Positions 46,017 through 57,157 of a DNA stretch of 64,000 nucleotides are shown in pieces (within the stretch, counting starts at the first letter, position 1; the number at the start of each line of letters is the position of its first letter). Under the pieces are notes generated by a model. That model did no database searches, was not told where the DNA came from, and was given only the letters and a program-made list of their open reading frames with translations. Position numbers and translations under genes: made by a program. The DNA is from Candidatus Nitrosoglobus terrae (lineage in GTDB: Bacteria; Pseudomonadota; Gammaproteobacteria; Nitrosococcales; Nitrosococcaceae). Location of the stretch: NCBI RefSeq assembly GCF_002356115.1, contig NZ_AP014836.1:496001-560000 (forward strand), read 5' to 3'.

Positions 46017-47207
46017 ATGGATATGAATAAGGGCGATCACAGCGAGATAGGAGAGTTTATACCTATTGAAACTAGCCGCTATCAGCAAAACTTTGAGGCA
46101 ACGGGGGATCTCCTCAATGAAGCTGCTGATGAAAAAGCAAAAAAACTTGATAAGATACGCAAGGATGTGGAGAAACTTACAGAGGAAACTATCAACAGTT
46201 TTCGGCTTGCAGGTGATGTTTATAGTAATAATTGTTTTTTTGATCGCGCTTTAGCTGCTTATAAACGCGCCTTAGAGTATACCTCGGAAAAGTTAGATCC
46301 TCATTTGTGGGCAGCGATAATCACCCAAATTGGAAAAGCATACTATGAGCTAGGTATCCGTAGTGAAGAACCTGAATTGAGCTATTATTTATCAGCAGCC
46401 GTAGACTCGTATCAGCAGGCATTAAAGATACAGGAACGCGAAGAATTGCTTCAAGACTGGGCGCGAACATGGTCTCAGTTAGGGGGGATTTTACGCGAGC
46501 AGGGAATTCGATTAGGCGGGGAAGAAGGACGGCAACTGCTAACTAAGGCTGTTGCTGCTTGTCAGCAAGTATTGGAAGTACAAACACTTAAGGCTTTCCC
46601 TTGGATCTGGACTCAAGCGCAACAAAATTTGGCCTATGCTTATTTAGCGCTTGGAGAATGGCTTAAGGCGGCTACCTATCTTTCCCAATTACTTCAAATA
46701 TATCCTGATAATGAAGAAGCCTATTATACGGCTATCCTTCTCTACCATGAGCGGTTATTTGCGTTTGAAGAAGCGTTTCTCCTGAGCCAGAAATGGCTAG
46801 ATTTACATCCTGATGATTTAGAATCTCAAAGTCAGTTTGTCGAACAAAACTTTACTACAAGCCGTTTTGCCGAGAGTATTGAATATCTTACCGTGCTGTT
46901 GATGAATCCAGTGCTTGAAATTCAGGTGAGAGTTCCTTTACAAGCTTTTGAGGTGGCCGCTTTGTTAATTCTGGATTTAAATAAAAGTGCTACAGAGAAA
47001 TTCAGATCTTTATATAGAACTATTGCTAGTCAGTCAGAAAATTTTTCGCTTGAATGGACATTTATAGGTACCAAGCATTTTATTGCTCAGAGTAAACAGT
47101 TGTTATCCTATCGTTCTTGGCTGTTAAATTTATTTACGGCTTTAGAAGAAAAAAATCGGGAAGCTATCCTAATACACCTTAAGGAAGATATACCTGCTCA
47201 TTTTTGA
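46017..47207 (+). CDS. TPR-repeat protein of unknown function
   Basis: This 396-residue cytoplasmic protein has several tetratricopeptide-like helices from residue 60 to 240. Examples are YSNNCFFDRALAAYKRALEY, ISYYLSAAVDSYQQALKIQ-like and YAYLALGEWLKAATYLSQLL segments. There is no signal peptide and no catalytic motif. The C-terminal 150 residues are helical and not assigned. Such proteins are usually scaffolds. It is 82 bases upstream of ubiD, with no sign of a functional link. Confidence 0.75.
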   Translation: MDMNKGDHSEIGEFIPIETSRYQQNFEATGDLLNEAADEKAKKLDKIRKDVEKLTEETINSFRLAGDVYSNNCFFDRALAAYKRALEYTSEKLDPHLWAAIITQIGKAYYELGIRSEEPELSYYLSAAVDSYQQALKIQEREELLQDWARTWSQLGGILREQGIRLGGEEGRQLLTKAVAACQQVLEVQTLKAFPWIWTQAQQNLAYAYLALGEWLKAATYLSQLLQIYPDNEEAYYTAILLYHERLFAFEEAFLLSQKWLDLHPDDLESQSQFVEQNFTTSRFAESIEYLTVLLMNPVLEIQVRVPLQAFEVAALLILDLNKSATEKFRSLYRTIASQSENFSLEWTFIGTKHFIAQSKQLLSYRSWLLNLFTALEEKNREAILIHLKEDIPAHF

Positions 47208-47289
47208 GCTTAAAGTTAAAGAAAGATCCTCACCCTCATGAGTGTTTGATGCCTATTAATTGTAATTATACATGGATGCGTAATTTACT

Positions 47290-48753
47290 ATGAAATATAA
47301 AGATTTACGTGATTTTATCAGCCAACTAGAAGTAGAGGGAGAGCTAAAACGAATTACTATAGAGGTAGATCCCCACCTAGAGATGACTGAGATCTGTGAT
47401 CGGGTACTCCGCTCTGAAGGACCGGCTTTATTATTTGAACACCCTAAGGGATCCTCAATGCCAGTGCTGGGTAACTTATTTGGTACTCCACGGCGAGTAG
47501 CTCTAGGTATGGGAGAGGAGTCGGTATCAGCCTTACGGGAGGTGGGTAAATTATTAGCTTTTCTTAAAGAACCTAATCCGCCTAAAGGTATAAAAGATGC
47601 ATGGAAAACCCTGCCTATTTTTAGAAAAGTGCTGGATATGGCACCTAAAATAGTACATTCCGCGCCTTGCCAGGAAATAGTGCTTGAAAACTTTCAGGTG
47701 GATCTTGGCCAGTTTCCTATTCAGACTTGTTGGCCTGAGGATGTCGCCCCTTTAATTACTTGGGGCTTAGTGGTGACTAAGGGCCCCTATAAGGATCGGC
47801 AAAATATGGGCATCTATCGACAGCAAGTATTAGGTTCTAATCAAGTGATTATGCGTTGGTTAGCTCATCGAGGGGGGGCACTCGATTTCCAATCTTGGCA
47901 GCAAGCCTACCCAGGTAAGCCATTTCCAATAGCGGTGGTTTTAGGTGCCGATCCAGCGACTATTCTTGGCGCAGTAACGCCCATCCCTGATACGCTATCT
48001 GAGTATGCCTTTGCTGGGCTACTACGGGGATCAAAAACTGAGCTAGTTCGTTGCCTTGGTAGTGAGTTGCAAGTTCCAGCGAGCGCTGAGATTGTATTGG
48101 AGGGTTACTTAAAATCAGGGGAGGAGGCTGCTGAAGGTCCTTTTGGGGATCATACGGGATATTATAATGAGATAGAGCGTTTTCCTGTATTTACCATTGA
48201 ACGTCTGACTCATCGGCGTAATCCTATTTATCATAGCACTTATACAGGGCGACCACCGGATGAGCCCGCTATTCTAGGGGTAGCGCTTAATGAGGTTTTT
48301 GTTCCTATTCTACAGAAGCAATTCCCAGAGGTAAGCGATTTTTATTTACCTCCCGAAGGGTGTTCTTACCGTATGGCGGTAGTGACGATAAAAAAGCAAT
48401 ACCCAGGGCATGCTAAACGAGTAATGCTGGGAGTATGGTCATTTCTGCGTCAGTTTATGTATACCAAATTTGTGATTGTCACTGATGATGACATAAATGC
48501 TAGGGATTGGAAGGATGTCATTTGGGCTATGACTACCCGCATGGATCCGGCCCGAGACTGCGTAATAATCGAGAATACGCCCATTGACTACTTGGATTTT
48601 GCTTCTCCAATACCGGGTTTAGGATCTAAGATCGGTTTTGACGCCACTCATAAATGGAAAGGTGAAACCCAACGTGAATGGGGGCGACCGATTACTATGG
48701 ATAAGGCAATTAAGCAAAAGGTTGATGAGATATGGGATCATTTAGGATTGTAA
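47290..48753 (+). CDS. ubiD: 4-hydroxy-3-polyprenylbenzoate decarboxylase
   Basis: This 487-residue UbiD uses prenylated FMN to decarboxylate the ubiquinone precursor. [18 protein letters not shown] at the N-terminus, the central [24 protein letters not shown] and [12 protein letters not shown] are family hallmarks. The catalytic Arg and Glu residues sit in EGPFGDHTG and its surroundings. Length equals that of E. coli UbiD. The partner ubiX is not in the window. It is a standard respiratory-quinone gene. Confidence 0.97.
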   Translation: MKYKDLRDFISQLEVEGELKRITIEVDPHLEMTEICDRVLRSEGPALLFEHPKGSSMPVLGNLFGTPRRVALGMGEESVSALREVGKLLAFLKEPNPPKGIKDAWKTLPIFRKVLDMAPKIVHSAPCQEIVLENFQVDLGQFPIQTCWPEDVAPLITWGLVVTKGPYKDRQNMGIYRQQVLGSNQVIMRWLAHRGGALDFQSWQQAYPGKPFPIAVVLGADPATILGAVTPIPDTLSEYAFAGLLRGSKTELVRCLGSELQVPASAEIVLEGYLKSGEEAAEGPFGDHTGYYNEIERFPVFTIERLTHRRNPIYHSTYTGRPPDEPAILGVALNEVFVPILQKQFPEVSDFYLPPEGCSYRMAVVTIKKQYPGHAKRVMLGVWSFLRQFMYTKFVIVTDDDINARDWKDVIWAMTTRMDPARDCVIIENTPIDYLDFASPIPGLGSKIGFDATHKWKGETQREWGRPITMDKAIKQKVDEIWDHLGL

Positions 48754-49096
48754 ATAGTATTCTTTCGGCTATGTTATAGCTGTTTCTGTAGCTTAATTAA
48801 TAGCACAATCTATCGGTATTACTTTTGACAGAGTATTTTTTAGCCGCTTTCGTAGCTACCGAACTAGAAGTTAGCCGCTCTAGATGAGGTTATTTTCTAT
48901 TAAATATGTAAAAATTTTTTACAAAACTGTTAAGATAATTTACAGATGCAGGTTATAATTGGGGGTTATTTATAAAGTAACTATTTGAAAAATATATAAA
49001 TAATTATAGTGGCCTATTATTTGCTTAATATTTTTATAGAGTAGTAGATGTTTTATAATTATTTAAGCAATTAATTATTTTGGGGGTAACCTAACA
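48754..49096. other. AT-rich intergenic region before the PilZ gene
   Basis: No gene is seen. The stretch is strongly AT-rich towards 49080 and presumably contains the PilZ promoter. Confidence 0.35.
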
Positions 49097-49384
49097 ATGT
49101 CATGCCTTCTTAATAGAAAAATAGAACGCCGCCGCAACCCACGGAGGCAAGCGGAAGGGGCTACAGTGTATTTATCTTGGCTAGGGCAAAAACGATGCCA
49201 CTGTCAAGTTATAGATCTAAGTGTAACTGGGGTGCTGGTTAAAGTAGGATCGCTAGGTATTCCTGATGGCGAGCTTATAAAATTAGTGTTTGCACTGCCG
49301 TTTAATTCCTTAATTAAAGTTCATTATTTATCAGCTGTTGTAGTGCATCGGTCCGAAATGGGAATCGGATTGAAATTTCAATAA
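49097..49384 (+). CDS. PilZ-domain protein
   Basis: This 95-residue single-domain PilZ protein has the c-di-GMP-binding motif RRRNPRRQAEG (RxxxR) near the N-terminus and the second motif DLSVTGVLVKVGS (D/NxSxxG). It should act as a small c-di-GMP receptor or adaptor. TGGGGGT upstream of the ATG is the ribosome-binding site. It is transcribed alone. FlgM, encoded 1 kb away, fits a motility or surface-behaviour context, though not in the same operon. Confidence 0.88.
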   Translation: MSCLLNRKIERRRNPRRQAEGATVYLSWLGQKRCHCQVIDLSVTGVLVKVGSLGIPDGELIKLVFALPFNSLIKVHYLSAVVVHRSEMGIGLKFQ

Positions 49385-49447
49385 GAATTAGCGCTCTCCT
49401 AGAAAGATAAATTATAGTAATTTAGAGCTAAAGAACAGGTTGTGTAC

Positions 49448-49684
49448 TTATTCTTGGTAAGGTTGCCCGTCAACTTTAATCAGCATATCTAAGCGGGTAC
49501 TTTTACCTGAATCTAGTAACACAAACTCTTCTTTATTTTTAGTATAAATATCTACGATAGTGTCTAAAATTTCGACAACCTCGCTATGGGTTGTTCGATA
49601 AGCGATTTGACATGGTTTACGAAATGTGGCTAGTATTTCGAGATGATCATGAAGATCGCAGCTTATGGGTATATAATCAGTCAT
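49448..49684 (-). CDS. rof: Rho-binding antiterminator (YaeO/Rof family)
   Basis: This 78-residue protein matches the Rof/YaeO family, which binds Rho and inhibits termination. The N-terminus MTDYIPISCDLHDHLEILAT and the following KPCQIAYR are characteristic, including the CD pair. The small Sm-like fold and the length agree. It converges on the PilZ gene and lies next to a tRNA-Arg gene. Confidence 0.88.
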   Translation of the reverse strand: MTDYIPISCDLHDHLEILATFRKPCQIAYRTTHSEVVEILDTIVDIYTKNKEEFVLLDSGKSTRLDMLIKVDGQPYQE

Positions 49685-49777
49685 GGCTATAGATCCTTGA
49701 TTAAGAAATTTGAAGTAGCTATTTGGTTATTTCTCTAAGAATTTTATGACTTACGTAAGTTCGTGCATTATTGAAAT

Positions 49778-49854
49778 TGGTGCCCCGAACACGATTTGAA
49801 CGTGTGACCTTCCCCTTAGGAGGGGGATGCTCTATCCAGCTGAGCTACCGGGGC
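49778..49854 (-). tRNA. tRNA-Arg (anticodon CCT)
   Basis: On the minus strand the sequence folds as a tRNA: acceptor GCCCCGG with TCGGGGC, D arm GCTCAGCTGGATAGAGC, anticodon loop CTCCTAA, T loop TTCAAAT, and an encoded CCA end. The anticodon CCT reads AGG. Confidence 0.95.
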
Positions 49855-50109
49855 TGATATTTCTTAAAGAAAAGTTTTTATAATAGTTATTTTTAAGCCT
49901 TGCTTCGTTTGCTTAGGTAAAATCTTCTGCCTCTGCAGTAGTTGTTTATCCTTAGATACCTTGCTAAGGATAGCATTGCCCTCTATTTATAGAAATAAAT
50001 AATAATTGATGCAAGATTAAGGCTGATTTAAGAGTTCCTCAGCCAATCTAAAATATTTACTGATGAGTTGAACTAAGCGTTATTTTTAGCCAACTTCATT
50101 TATTCAGGC

Positions 50110-50185
<76 letters not shown>

Positions 50186-50310
50186 ATTTATTTTAAACTT
50201 CAGATTCTACTCTGAAAAATATGAAGAGTCACGTATGCTAGGCTAAAACGAGTAGCTTATGAAAGTTAACGCAGTCTTTCCTAGAATGCCCTTTCGATTA
50301 TCTTAGATAG

Positions 50311-50601
50311 CTATTTAGTCAGATCAAGTTCTAGGGCAATAAATTTATCAGCAATACGCTTAGAATCAATTTCATATTTGCCTTCTAGGAGTAGCTGTTT
50401 AATGTATTCAATTTTTTGGTTATTTATCGCAAGCGCATCCATTGAGGATAAACCTTCCGTTTTTTTAATCTGTATAGTTCCCTTAACTAGGTTCATAGCT
50501 TTCTCGGCTGAGCTAGTGGGGTTATTAGGATTAATTCTTTCTAATTGTTCTCCAGTAGTGATATTAACATAGTTAGATGAATTAGCGACTTTTGTAAGCA
50601 T
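50311..50601 (-). CDS. flgM: Anti-sigma-28 factor FlgM
   Basis: This 96-residue protein has the FlgM C-terminal pattern KIEYIKQLLLEGKYEIDSKRI, then ADKFIALEL, which binds the flagellar sigma factor FliA. The N-terminal half is low in structure, as expected. It holds back late flagellar genes until it is exported through the hook-basal body. It implies the organism has or had flagella. No other flagellar gene is in the window, and flgA, its usual neighbour, is not adjacent. Confidence 0.9.
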   Translation of the reverse strand: MLTKVANSSNYVNITTGEQLERINPNNPTSSAEKAMNLVKGTIQIKKTEGLSSMDALAINNQKIEYIKQLLLEGKYEIDSKRIADKFIALELDLTK

Positions 50602-51144
50602 TATAGAGCTCTCCGGTTGATATAGTTATGATCATCTATAATCCTTAGAATTAATTATTACCTATAATAGTAGCAGTAATTATTTTTTTGGCTATAAATT
50701 ACTTGAATAAGTATTTTTAATATGAATGTATTTTGTCGGTGATATTTTTATTATAAGCTGATAGAACGTAGACTAAGCTAAGGATCTTTTTAGGTTATCG
50801 GCAAAAGGCTAGATTTTTTGAATAAATATTATCAAGAGCGTGGTAGATATACGTTATTGACATCCTTCCGACTCTATAAGGATGAGAATTCCCGCTTCAT
50901 GGGACCCAGCCTGTAGCTCAAAGAGTTACTATGCCGTAGTTTTGCTAGTACTTCTAACCTTGGCAGCTTTAGGAATTTGCCTAGACCAACGTATATTATA
51001 AGAACGCCGACGTTTCATAGATGAAATATTTGTAACACCTGCACCTTATATTATCGCCTAATTTACTTAATACTAATTAACGAATTGGGCTAGGTTTTAT
51101 AGCGGGTTGGATAATTTTAACTATAGTCTAAAAACTATTTCTAG
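50602..51144. other. Intergenic region with IS200/IS605-like end
   Basis: No intact gene is seen in these 543 bases. The only recognisable part is the stretch from 50857, listed separately as a possible transposon remnant. Confidence 0.4.
50857..51010 (-). mobile_element. Possible remnant of an IS200/IS605-family right end
   Basis: TTGACATCCTTCCGACTC at 50857 onward, with the following GAGAATTCCCGC and CATGGGACCCAGC, resembles on the minus strand the right end and guide-RNA region downstream of tnpB. There the sequence usually closes with GGATGTCAA. A short minus-strand frame ending in GPMKREFSSL could be the tail of a TnpB protein. No tnpB body remains. This rests on pattern memory only. 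Confidence 0.35.
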
Positions 51145-51528
51145 TTATCTTCGTTCAATAAGCTCAATTTTATAGCCATCCGGATCCTCTACAAATGCAA
51201 TTACCGTAGTGCCGTGTTTCATAGGTCCAGCCTCCCGTACTATCTTGCCTCCGTATTTTTTTATTTCAGCACAGGCAATTGCAGCATTCTCTACAGCAAT
51301 TGCAATATGGCCAAATCCGTTCCCTAGATCATAGCTGTTTATATCCCAATTATGAGTTAGCTCTAAAACGGTGTGATTTTCTTCATTACCGTAACCCACG
51401 AAGGCGAGCGTAAACCGACCTTCGGGATAATCATGCTGCCGTAGCAGCCGCATACCTAATATCTCAGTATAAAATTTAATTGAATGTTCTAGATTCCCAA
51501 CTCGCAGCATAGTATGTAAGATTCTCAT
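51145..51528 (-). CDS. gloA: Lactoylglutathione lyase (glyoxalase I)
   Basis: This 127-residue metalloenzyme converts the methylglyoxal-glutathione adduct to lactoylglutathione. The sequence starts [20 protein letters not shown]. It has the metal ligands His5, Glu in [10 protein letters not shown], His in [10 protein letters not shown] and Glu in GYKIELIE, matching the Ni-type GloA of E. coli. It follows metF by 7 bases, suggesting co-transcription. Confidence 0.96.
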   Translation of the reverse strand: MRILHTMLRVGNLEHSIKFYTEILGMRLLRQHDYPEGRFTLAFVGYGNEENHTVLELTHNWDINSYDLGNGFGHIAIAVENAAIACAEIKKYGGKIVREAGPMKHGTTVIAFVEDPDGYKIELIERR

Positions 51529-51535
51529 AATATAT

Positions 51536-52432
51536 CTACCTTGTAGTCACAGTGGATAAATAAGAGTATTTGGCTTCTAAGCCAAGATTATCCCAGATAG
51601 CTAAAGTAGGACTGGCTCGGTTTAAAGTATAGAAATGTAGTCCTGGGGCCTCAGCTTCCAGTAATCGGCGACAAAGATCGCTGACTACGTCAGTTGTAAA
51701 AGCACTCATAGCAACTGGATCATCGCTAAATTCATCTAGGCGTTTACGTAGCCAGCGCGGGATTTCAGCGCCACTGATATCGGAGAATCTAGCTAATTGT
51801 ACATAGTTATGGATTGGCATGATTCCAGGAATAATAGGTATATCAATGGCAGTACTTCGGCAACGATCCACGAATCGATAATAAGCATCGCTATTGTAGA
51901 AATATTGAGTAATTGCACTATTAGCCCCAGATTCCACTTTACGCTTGAAATTCATTAGATCAGCTCGCGCTGATTTAGCTTGAGGATGGACTTCAGGATA
52001 AGCCGCCACTTCAATATGAAAATGATTGCCAGTTTGAGTGCGAATAAACTCCACTAGTTGATTAGCATGGCTAAAATCTCCAGGATCAACAACTCCTGAA
52101 GGTAGATCGCCTCGTAGCGCTACTAAACGTTTAATTCCGCGCTGCTGATACTGGTAAAGAATATCTCGAATATTCCCCTGAGTAGAGCCAATACAAGACA
52201 GGTGAGGGGCAGCTTCAATGTTACTGCTTTTTGCTTCTGCTTGAATATCAATAATAGTCTCAAAAGTTCGATCCTGAGTAGAACCACCGGCCCCAAACGT
52301 TACCGAATAATAACGAGGAGAAATTAAGGCTAATTTTCTTCGGGTATTACGTAGCTTGGATGCCCCTTGTTCACCTTTTGGCGGGAAAAACTCACAGCTA
52401 AAAATTAAAGAAGATTTCTGCTGAGATTGCAT
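51536..52432 (-). CDS. metF: 5,10-methylenetetrahydrofolate reductase
   Basis: This 298-residue FAD enzyme supplies methyl-THF for methionine synthesis. [53 protein letters not shown] and [17 protein letters not shown] are the expected motifs. It is in the minus-strand methyl-cycle group with ahcY and metK. A terminator hairpin at 52493-52514 separates it from ahcY, so it probably has its own promoter together with gloA. Confidence 0.96.
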   Translation of the reverse strand: MQSQQKSSLIFSCEFFPPKGEQGASKLRNTRRKLALISPRYYSVTFGAGGSTQDRTFETIIDIQAEAKSSNIEAAPHLSCIGSTQGNIRDILYQYQQRGIKRLVALRGDLPSGVVDPGDFSHANQLVEFIRTQTGNHFHIEVAAYPEVHPQAKSARADLMNFKRKVESGANSAITQYFYNSDAYYRFVDRCRSTAIDIPIIPGIMPIHNYVQLARFSDISGAEIPRWLRKRLDEFSDDPVAMSAFTTDVVSDLCRRLLEAEAPGLHFYTLNRASPTLAIWDNLGLEAKYSYLSTVTTR

Positions 52433-52492
52433 AATATATTTATATGAAATAAGGAGATGGTTATCTAGTGGATAGCTATAAAATTTAGAAAT

Positions 52493-52514
52493 AGAGTAGC
52501 TTTTTAGCTACTCT
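52493..52514 (-). terminator. Terminator downstream of ahcY
   Basis: AGAGTAGCT at 52493-52501 pairs perfectly with AGCTACTCT at 52506-52514 around a four-base loop. On the minus strand an A/T-rich tail with T's follows. Confidence 0.7.
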
Positions 52515-52583
52515 TTATTTCTGTATTCTACTCTGATTATTTCAGCTACCCATAACATCTGATGCCTTGGCTAAAAATAATTT

Positions 52584-53897
52584 TTAGTAGCGATAATGAT
52601 CCGGTTTATAGGGGCCATTTACGGGAATGCCAATATATTTAGCTTGCTCTTCTGTAAGTGAAGTAAGTTTGATTCCGATCTTCTGTAGATGCAAGCGAGC
52701 GACTTGTTCGTCCAGTTTTTTGGGTAGCACATAAACCTGCTTTTTGTATTTTCCTAGATTGCTCCATAACTCGATCTGAGCTAAAATTTGGTTGGTAAAT
52801 GAATTTGACATCACAAAACTTGGGTGCCCTGTTGCGCAGCCCAGATTAACGAGTCGGCCTTCAGCTAGAAGAATGATGCGTTTCCCGTTGGGAAAGATAA
52901 TATGATCAACTTGAGGTTTGATATTTTCCCAAGGATATTGCTGCAAGCTTGCAACATCAATTTCATTATCAAAATGGCCAATGTTGCAGACAATAGCCTG
53001 ATTTTTCATCACCTGCATATGATCATGGGTGATAACATGATAATTACCGGTTGCTGCGACAAAAATATCTCCTTTACTAGCGGCTTTTTCCATCGTTACA
53101 ACTCGATACCCTTCCATAGCCGCTTGAAGAGCGCAAATGGGATCAATTTCAGTCACCCATACGGTTGCTCCTTGTCCACGTAGTGATTGGGCACATCCTT
53201 TACCTACATCACCATAGCCCAATATCACTGCAATTTTGCCTGCAATCATAACATCAGTGGCTCGCTTAATACCATCTAAGAGCGATTCACGACAGCCATA
53301 GAGATTATCAAATTTAGATTTAGTCACTGAATCATTGACATTAAAGGCTGGCACCTTAAGAGATCCCTGTTTCATCATCTCATATAGACGATGTACCCCC
53401 GTAGTAGTTTCTTCCGAAAGGCCGCGAACATTATTTAATAGCTCAGGATATTTGCTGTGCATAATATTGGTTAAATCTCCGCCATCATCCAGTAGCATAT
53501 TAGGTCGCCAGCCGTTTGATCCATAGATGGTTTGATCAATGCACCACCAATATTCCTCTTCAGTTTCCCCCTTCCATGCAAATACAGGAATTCCCTTAGC
53601 AGCAACGGCAGCAGCAGCGTGATCCTGAGTAGAGAAAATATTGCAGGAGGACCAGCGCACCTCAGCCCCAAGGGCTACAAGAGTGTCAATAAGCACAGCA
53701 GTTTGAATAGTCATATGAAGGCAGCCCGCAATACGGGCGCCAGCTAAGGGCTTTTGTTGCCGATATTCCTCTCTTAAGGCCATTAAGCCCGGCATTTCGG
53801 TTTCAGCAATTGCAATTTCTTTATGGCCCCAGTCGGCTAAATTAATATCAGCAACCTTGTAGTCGTTGGATAAGGCGTTTACGGCCTGTATAGTCAT
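52584..53897 (-). CDS. ahcY: S-adenosylhomocysteine hydrolase
   Basis: This 437-residue NAD-dependent enzyme splits S-adenosylhomocysteine into adenosine and homocysteine. The Rossmann motif [18 protein letters not shown], the substrate region [20 protein letters not shown] and the C-terminal [11 protein letters not shown] are diagnostic. With metK upstream and metF downstream it completes the activated methyl cycle. The start codon is preceded by AGGAGAT on the minus strand. Confidence 0.97.
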   Translation of the reverse strand: MTIQAVNALSNDYKVADINLADWGHKEIAIAETEMPGLMALREEYRQQKPLAGARIAGCLHMTIQTAVLIDTLVALGAEVRWSSCNIFSTQDHAAAAVAAKGIPVFAWKGETEEEYWWCIDQTIYGSNGWRPNMLLDDGGDLTNIMHSKYPELLNNVRGLSEETTTGVHRLYEMMKQGSLKVPAFNVNDSVTKSKFDNLYGCRESLLDGIKRATDVMIAGKIAVILGYGDVGKGCAQSLRGQGATVWVTEIDPICALQAAMEGYRVVTMEKAASKGDIFVAATGNYHVITHDHMQVMKNQAIVCNIGHFDNEIDVASLQQYPWENIKPQVDHIIFPNGKRIILLAEGRLVNLGCATGHPSFVMSNSFTNQILAQIELWSNLGKYKKQVYVLPKKLDEQVARLHLQKIGIKLTSLTEEQAKYIGIPVNGPYKPDHYRY

Positions 53898-54009
53898 AAA
53901 GATCTCCTAAATAAGGTTCTTAAGCTTAGAATAAAGGCGTTCAGCATATTAAAGCCTATAATATTTAAGTCAAATGTCTTTGAGAACAAGCGTTAATTAC
54001 TTCAATATT

Positions 54010-55179
54010 TTAGCTTAAACCGGCTGCATCCCGGAGTATCTCAGCTTTATCAGTTTGCTCCCAAGTGAATTCAGGTTCTTTTCGACCAAAATGGCCATAG
54101 GATGCGCTTTTTTGGTAAATGGGTCGAATGAGATCCAACATACGCAGAAGACCTACTGGTCTTAAATCAAAGTGCGATCGGACTAACTCAACTAAGCGGG
54201 CTTCAGAAATCTTCCCAGTGCCAAAGGTATTCACATTAACTGAGGTAGGTTCAGCCACGCCAATCGCATAAGAAACCTGTACCTCACAGCGTTTAGCTAG
54301 GCCAGCAGCAACAAGATTTTTAGCCACATATCGACCGGCATAAGCAGCAGATCGATCCACTTTAGAGGGGTCTTTTCCTGAAAAAGCACCTCCGCCATGG
54401 CGCGCCATTCCGCCATAGGTATCTACAATAATTTTACGCCCTGTAAGGCCGCAGTCTCCCATGGGGCCACCAATGATGAAGTTGCCTGTGGGATTAACAT
54501 GGATATTTTCTGATTTACAATGGTTAAGCCATTCTGGGGGTAAGACTGGCTTAATAATAGTCTCAATTACTGCTTCGCGTAAGGTTGCCTGATTGATCTC
54601 AGGACTGTGTTGAGTAGATAACACAATAGCGCTAATTCCTACCGGGATGTCATCCTCATATAATAGAGTCACTTGGCTCTTAGCATCCGGGCGTAGCCAA
54701 GGTAACTCACCACTATGGCGCATCTTAGCTTGGCGCTGCACTAAGCGATGGGCATAAGTAATAGGGGCGGGCATTAAAACATCCGTTTCGTCGCTAGCAT
54801 AGCCAAACATCATCCCTTGATCGCCTGCGCCTTGTTCTTCTTCTAGATCCCGATCTACGCCCTGAGCAATATCGGGTGATTGCTTCCCAATAGCATTTAA
54901 AATTGCGCAACTTGCCCCGTCAAACCCCATTTCTGAGCTATTGTAGCCAATAGTGTTAATAGTCTTACGGATAATGTGCTCGTAATCTATATTAGCCTGA
55001 GTTGTAATTTCCCCAGCTATGATGACCATGCCGGTTTTAACCAGCGTTTCACAAGCTACCCGTGCTTTTTTATCCTGAGCTAGAATTGCATCTAAAATAG
55101 CATCAGAAATCTGATCGGCAATTTTATCTGGATGACCTTCAGAGACTGATTCTGAGGTAAATTGTCTCGTTTCCTTCAT
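54010..55179 (-). CDS. metK: S-adenosylmethionine synthetase
   Basis: This 389-residue enzyme makes SAM from methionine and [39 protein letters not shown] and [19 protein letters not shown] are the catalytic motifs. It is the first gene of the metK-ahcY pair; the gap to ahcY is 112 bases. I looked for a SAM or SAH riboswitch in the leader and between the genes and could not recognise one. Confidence 0.98.
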   Translation of the reverse strand: MKETRQFTSESVSEGHPDKIADQISDAILDAILAQDKKARVACETLVKTGMVIIAGEITTQANIDYEHIIRKTINTIGYNSSEMGFDGASCAILNAIGKQSPDIAQGVDRDLEEEQGAGDQGMMFGYASDETDVLMPAPITYAHRLVQRQAKMRHSGELPWLRPDAKSQVTLLYEDDIPVGISAIVLSTQHSPEINQATLREAVIETIIKPVLPPEWLNHCKSENIHVNPTGNFIIGGPMGDCGLTGRKIIVDTYGGMARHGGGAFSGKDPSKVDRSAAYAGRYVAKNLVAAGLAKRCEVQVSYAIGVAEPTSVNVNTFGTGKISEARLVELVRSHFDLRPVGLLRMLDLIRPIYQKSASYGHFGRKEPEFTWEQTDKAEILRDAAGLS

Positions 55180-55572
55180 GATATGTGTTTATCCCCTTTT
55201 TGGATTTTGGCAAAATTTATTGATATTACGGTGAGTACGTAAGGGAAATTAGGTAGAACCGTACGGTTTAAGATTAAATTATAAGTCAAAAATAGTGGCA
55301 GGTTTTAACAATATTTATCCTTGATAAAGGATAGAGAAAAATAATATTTGTTGTCTTTAGGTTATAGAATTAGAGATGAACTTTCAAAGTGAGTACCAAG
55401 TCCAAAAACTTTAAGTATAAGTATTTGAGAAGAGTGGATTTAGCTAATTCATACCAGATGGAATATAGAAAATAATATTAAAATCTTGAAGAAAATCCAA
55501 GATATTTAACTTGGTTATCTTGGTGGTATACGTAGGTCTAAGTATCGCTAATTGGTTCTTTAATCTTAAAAG
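55180..55572. other. Divergent intergenic region with a 12-bp palindrome
   Basis: No gene is seen. AACCGTACGGTT at 55257-55268 is a perfect palindrome about 78 bases upstream of the metK start and may be an operator. No known riboswitch was recognised. Confidence 0.35.
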
Positions 55573-56424
55573 ATGGAGAAAATGAAAGCGCTACTACCCG
55601 ATGGCAGTAAACTCTTAGGGGCGAGAATAAAACTAGCCACGATAATATTCAAGGGTTTATTCGCCTTAGTCTTAGTACCTGTCATCTCGGTGGCTGAAGA
55701 AATCTCAGTACTGTTTACTGCTGCCGGTGATGTTCAAGGCTATGTTGTGCCAATCAGCGGAGTTTATGCGATCCGAGTTGCAGGAGCCCAAGGCGGTGGG
55801 GGCTTTGAAAGTAGCGGTGGTTTTGGGGCTGAAGTAGGCGGCGAGGTGATGCTGCGCGCTGGAACAACGCTAATTATCACGGTGGGTGAGCTAGGGGGCA
55901 TCTTCTTATTCGACTTTGAAGGCGGTGGCGGAGGGGGGGGCAGTTTTTTATTTGATGCTAGTGACAATATACTGCTAGCGGCTGCCGGCGGAGGAGGCGG
56001 TGGTGGCAATTATAGCAATGGAGGTGGTGGCAGTGATTTAAGCGGTGACGGTTATGGGGGTAGTAGCGGTACTAATGGTAACGGCGCTGGCGGCGGTGGT
56101 GGCTTTTTTAGTAGCGGTGATGCAGCTCTTATGAGCGGCAGTGGTGGGGGTGGTTTTCATGGTCTTGGAGGCATTGGTGGCGGTGATGGTGGCGGCTTTG
56201 GTGGCTTTGGTGGCGGAGGTGGGGGTGGCAACGGTGGCGGCGGCGGTGGCGGCGGTTATAGCGGTGGAAACGGTGGAAACGGATTTGGAGGGATTGGCGA
56301 TGGGGGTAGTGGCGGCGGCTCATTTTTAGCAGATGTTGTGGCCAATCCATATCTTAATAGCAGTGTTAACCGCGGTAATGGTTTTGTTATTCTTAAGCTG
56401 ATTTTACCCGCATCTCAAATGTGA
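55573..56424 (+). CDS. Secreted glycine-rich domain protein
   Basis: This 283-residue exported protein has a signal segment (FKGLFALVLVPVISVAEE, cleavage near residue 41). The rest resembles the glycine-rich domain of animal ALK kinases and of many bacterial surface proteins. It opens with YVVPISGVYAIRVAGAQGGGG and GTTLIITVGELGG, continues with long Gly runs broken by Ser, Asn and Phe, and closes with NSSVNRGNGFVILKL. Such domains form stacked polyglycine-II helices. There is no anchor beyond the signal peptide. The AGATGGAGAAA context gives ATG 55573; ATG 55582 is an alternative. Function is unknown, possibly surface adhesion. Confidence 0.75.
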   Translation: MEKMKALLPDGSKLLGARIKLATIIFKGLFALVLVPVISVAEEISVLFTAAGDVQGYVVPISGVYAIRVAGAQGGGGFESSGGFGAEVGGEVMLRAGTTLIITVGELGGIFLFDFEGGGGGGGSFLFDASDNILLAAAGGGGGGGNYSNGGGGSDLSGDGYGGSSGTNGNGAGGGGGFFSSGDAALMSGSGGGGFHGLGGIGGGDGGGFGGFGGGGGGGNGGGGGGGGYSGGNGGNGFGGIGDGGSGGGSFLADVVANPYLNSSVNRGNGFVILKLILPASQM

Positions 56425-56489
56425 TTTTTCAAAGCTTTAAGGGTGGAATATAAGAGAAAATAAATAATTAATTATTGAATATCAGAATG

Positions 56490-57157
56490 TTATCGTAAGT
56501 AAGAGTATAAATCTTCAGCGGGAGTAATGAAATCTTTTATTTTTGCCAAATTAGTACTATCTAGCAAAGGTGAGATTTTAGAGGAAAAATTGCTTAATGA
56601 TTCAGCAATAGGGCCTAGGGTTACAGATAAATAACCATCTACACTGCTTATTCGAGCCCCTGTTGATATGGATATTGGGGCTATTTGGCCATCCACAACA
56701 TCCTGTGGGTTATCAAAAAGATTCGCTAGAGCATATACCCCAATAAGGTGATTTAATTTCTTCAGAACATAAACGCCTACGAGAATTTGATTTGATTGGA
56801 AACCTTGTTGTTGATTAATGATTAAATACATATCTGGATCAGAGGTTTGATGGATCAAGCTAATATTATTATTAAGGAAAGGGAGGAGGATATTACTAAT
56901 AAGTATTGTTGAGCCGGCTAAGCTGCCATTGCTACTATCTATAGCTAGTACCTGAATCTTGCGGGCTCTAGGGCTCCACCACAGGCTACTTTCAGGGATA
57001 GTACTAGGGAAGGTGGGAGGCGGGGTGTGAGTTGATGGAGATGAAGCCGGAGGGGGGCTAGGTGATGGATTAGGTTGGGGAGTGGTGGTAGTAAGGGAGT
57101 AAATAAAAGCGCCGCAGCAAAAAGTACTTTAGGAATTAGTTCTTTTACTTCTTTCAT
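56490..57157 (-). pseudogene. Frameshifted proline-rich secreted protein A
   Basis: ATG at 57157 opens a signal peptide (MKEVKELIPKVLFAAALLF). Around 57090 the coding sense moves to another frame. In the new frame a Pro/Ser-rich linker (TTTTPQPNPSPSPPPASS) leads into PESSLWWSPRARKIQVLAID and an intact C-terminal domain ending DLYSYLR at 56490. The last 122 codons form an open frame from a Met at 56858, but that is not a real start. One small indel explains everything. A paralogue in worse condition lies just downstream in position (57444-57883). The domain is not recognised. Confidence 0.7.

Noticed and set aside
55180-55572. SAM or SAH riboswitch upstream of metK
   Set aside because: I could not find the conserved core of any SAM or SAH riboswitch class; only a short palindrome is present.
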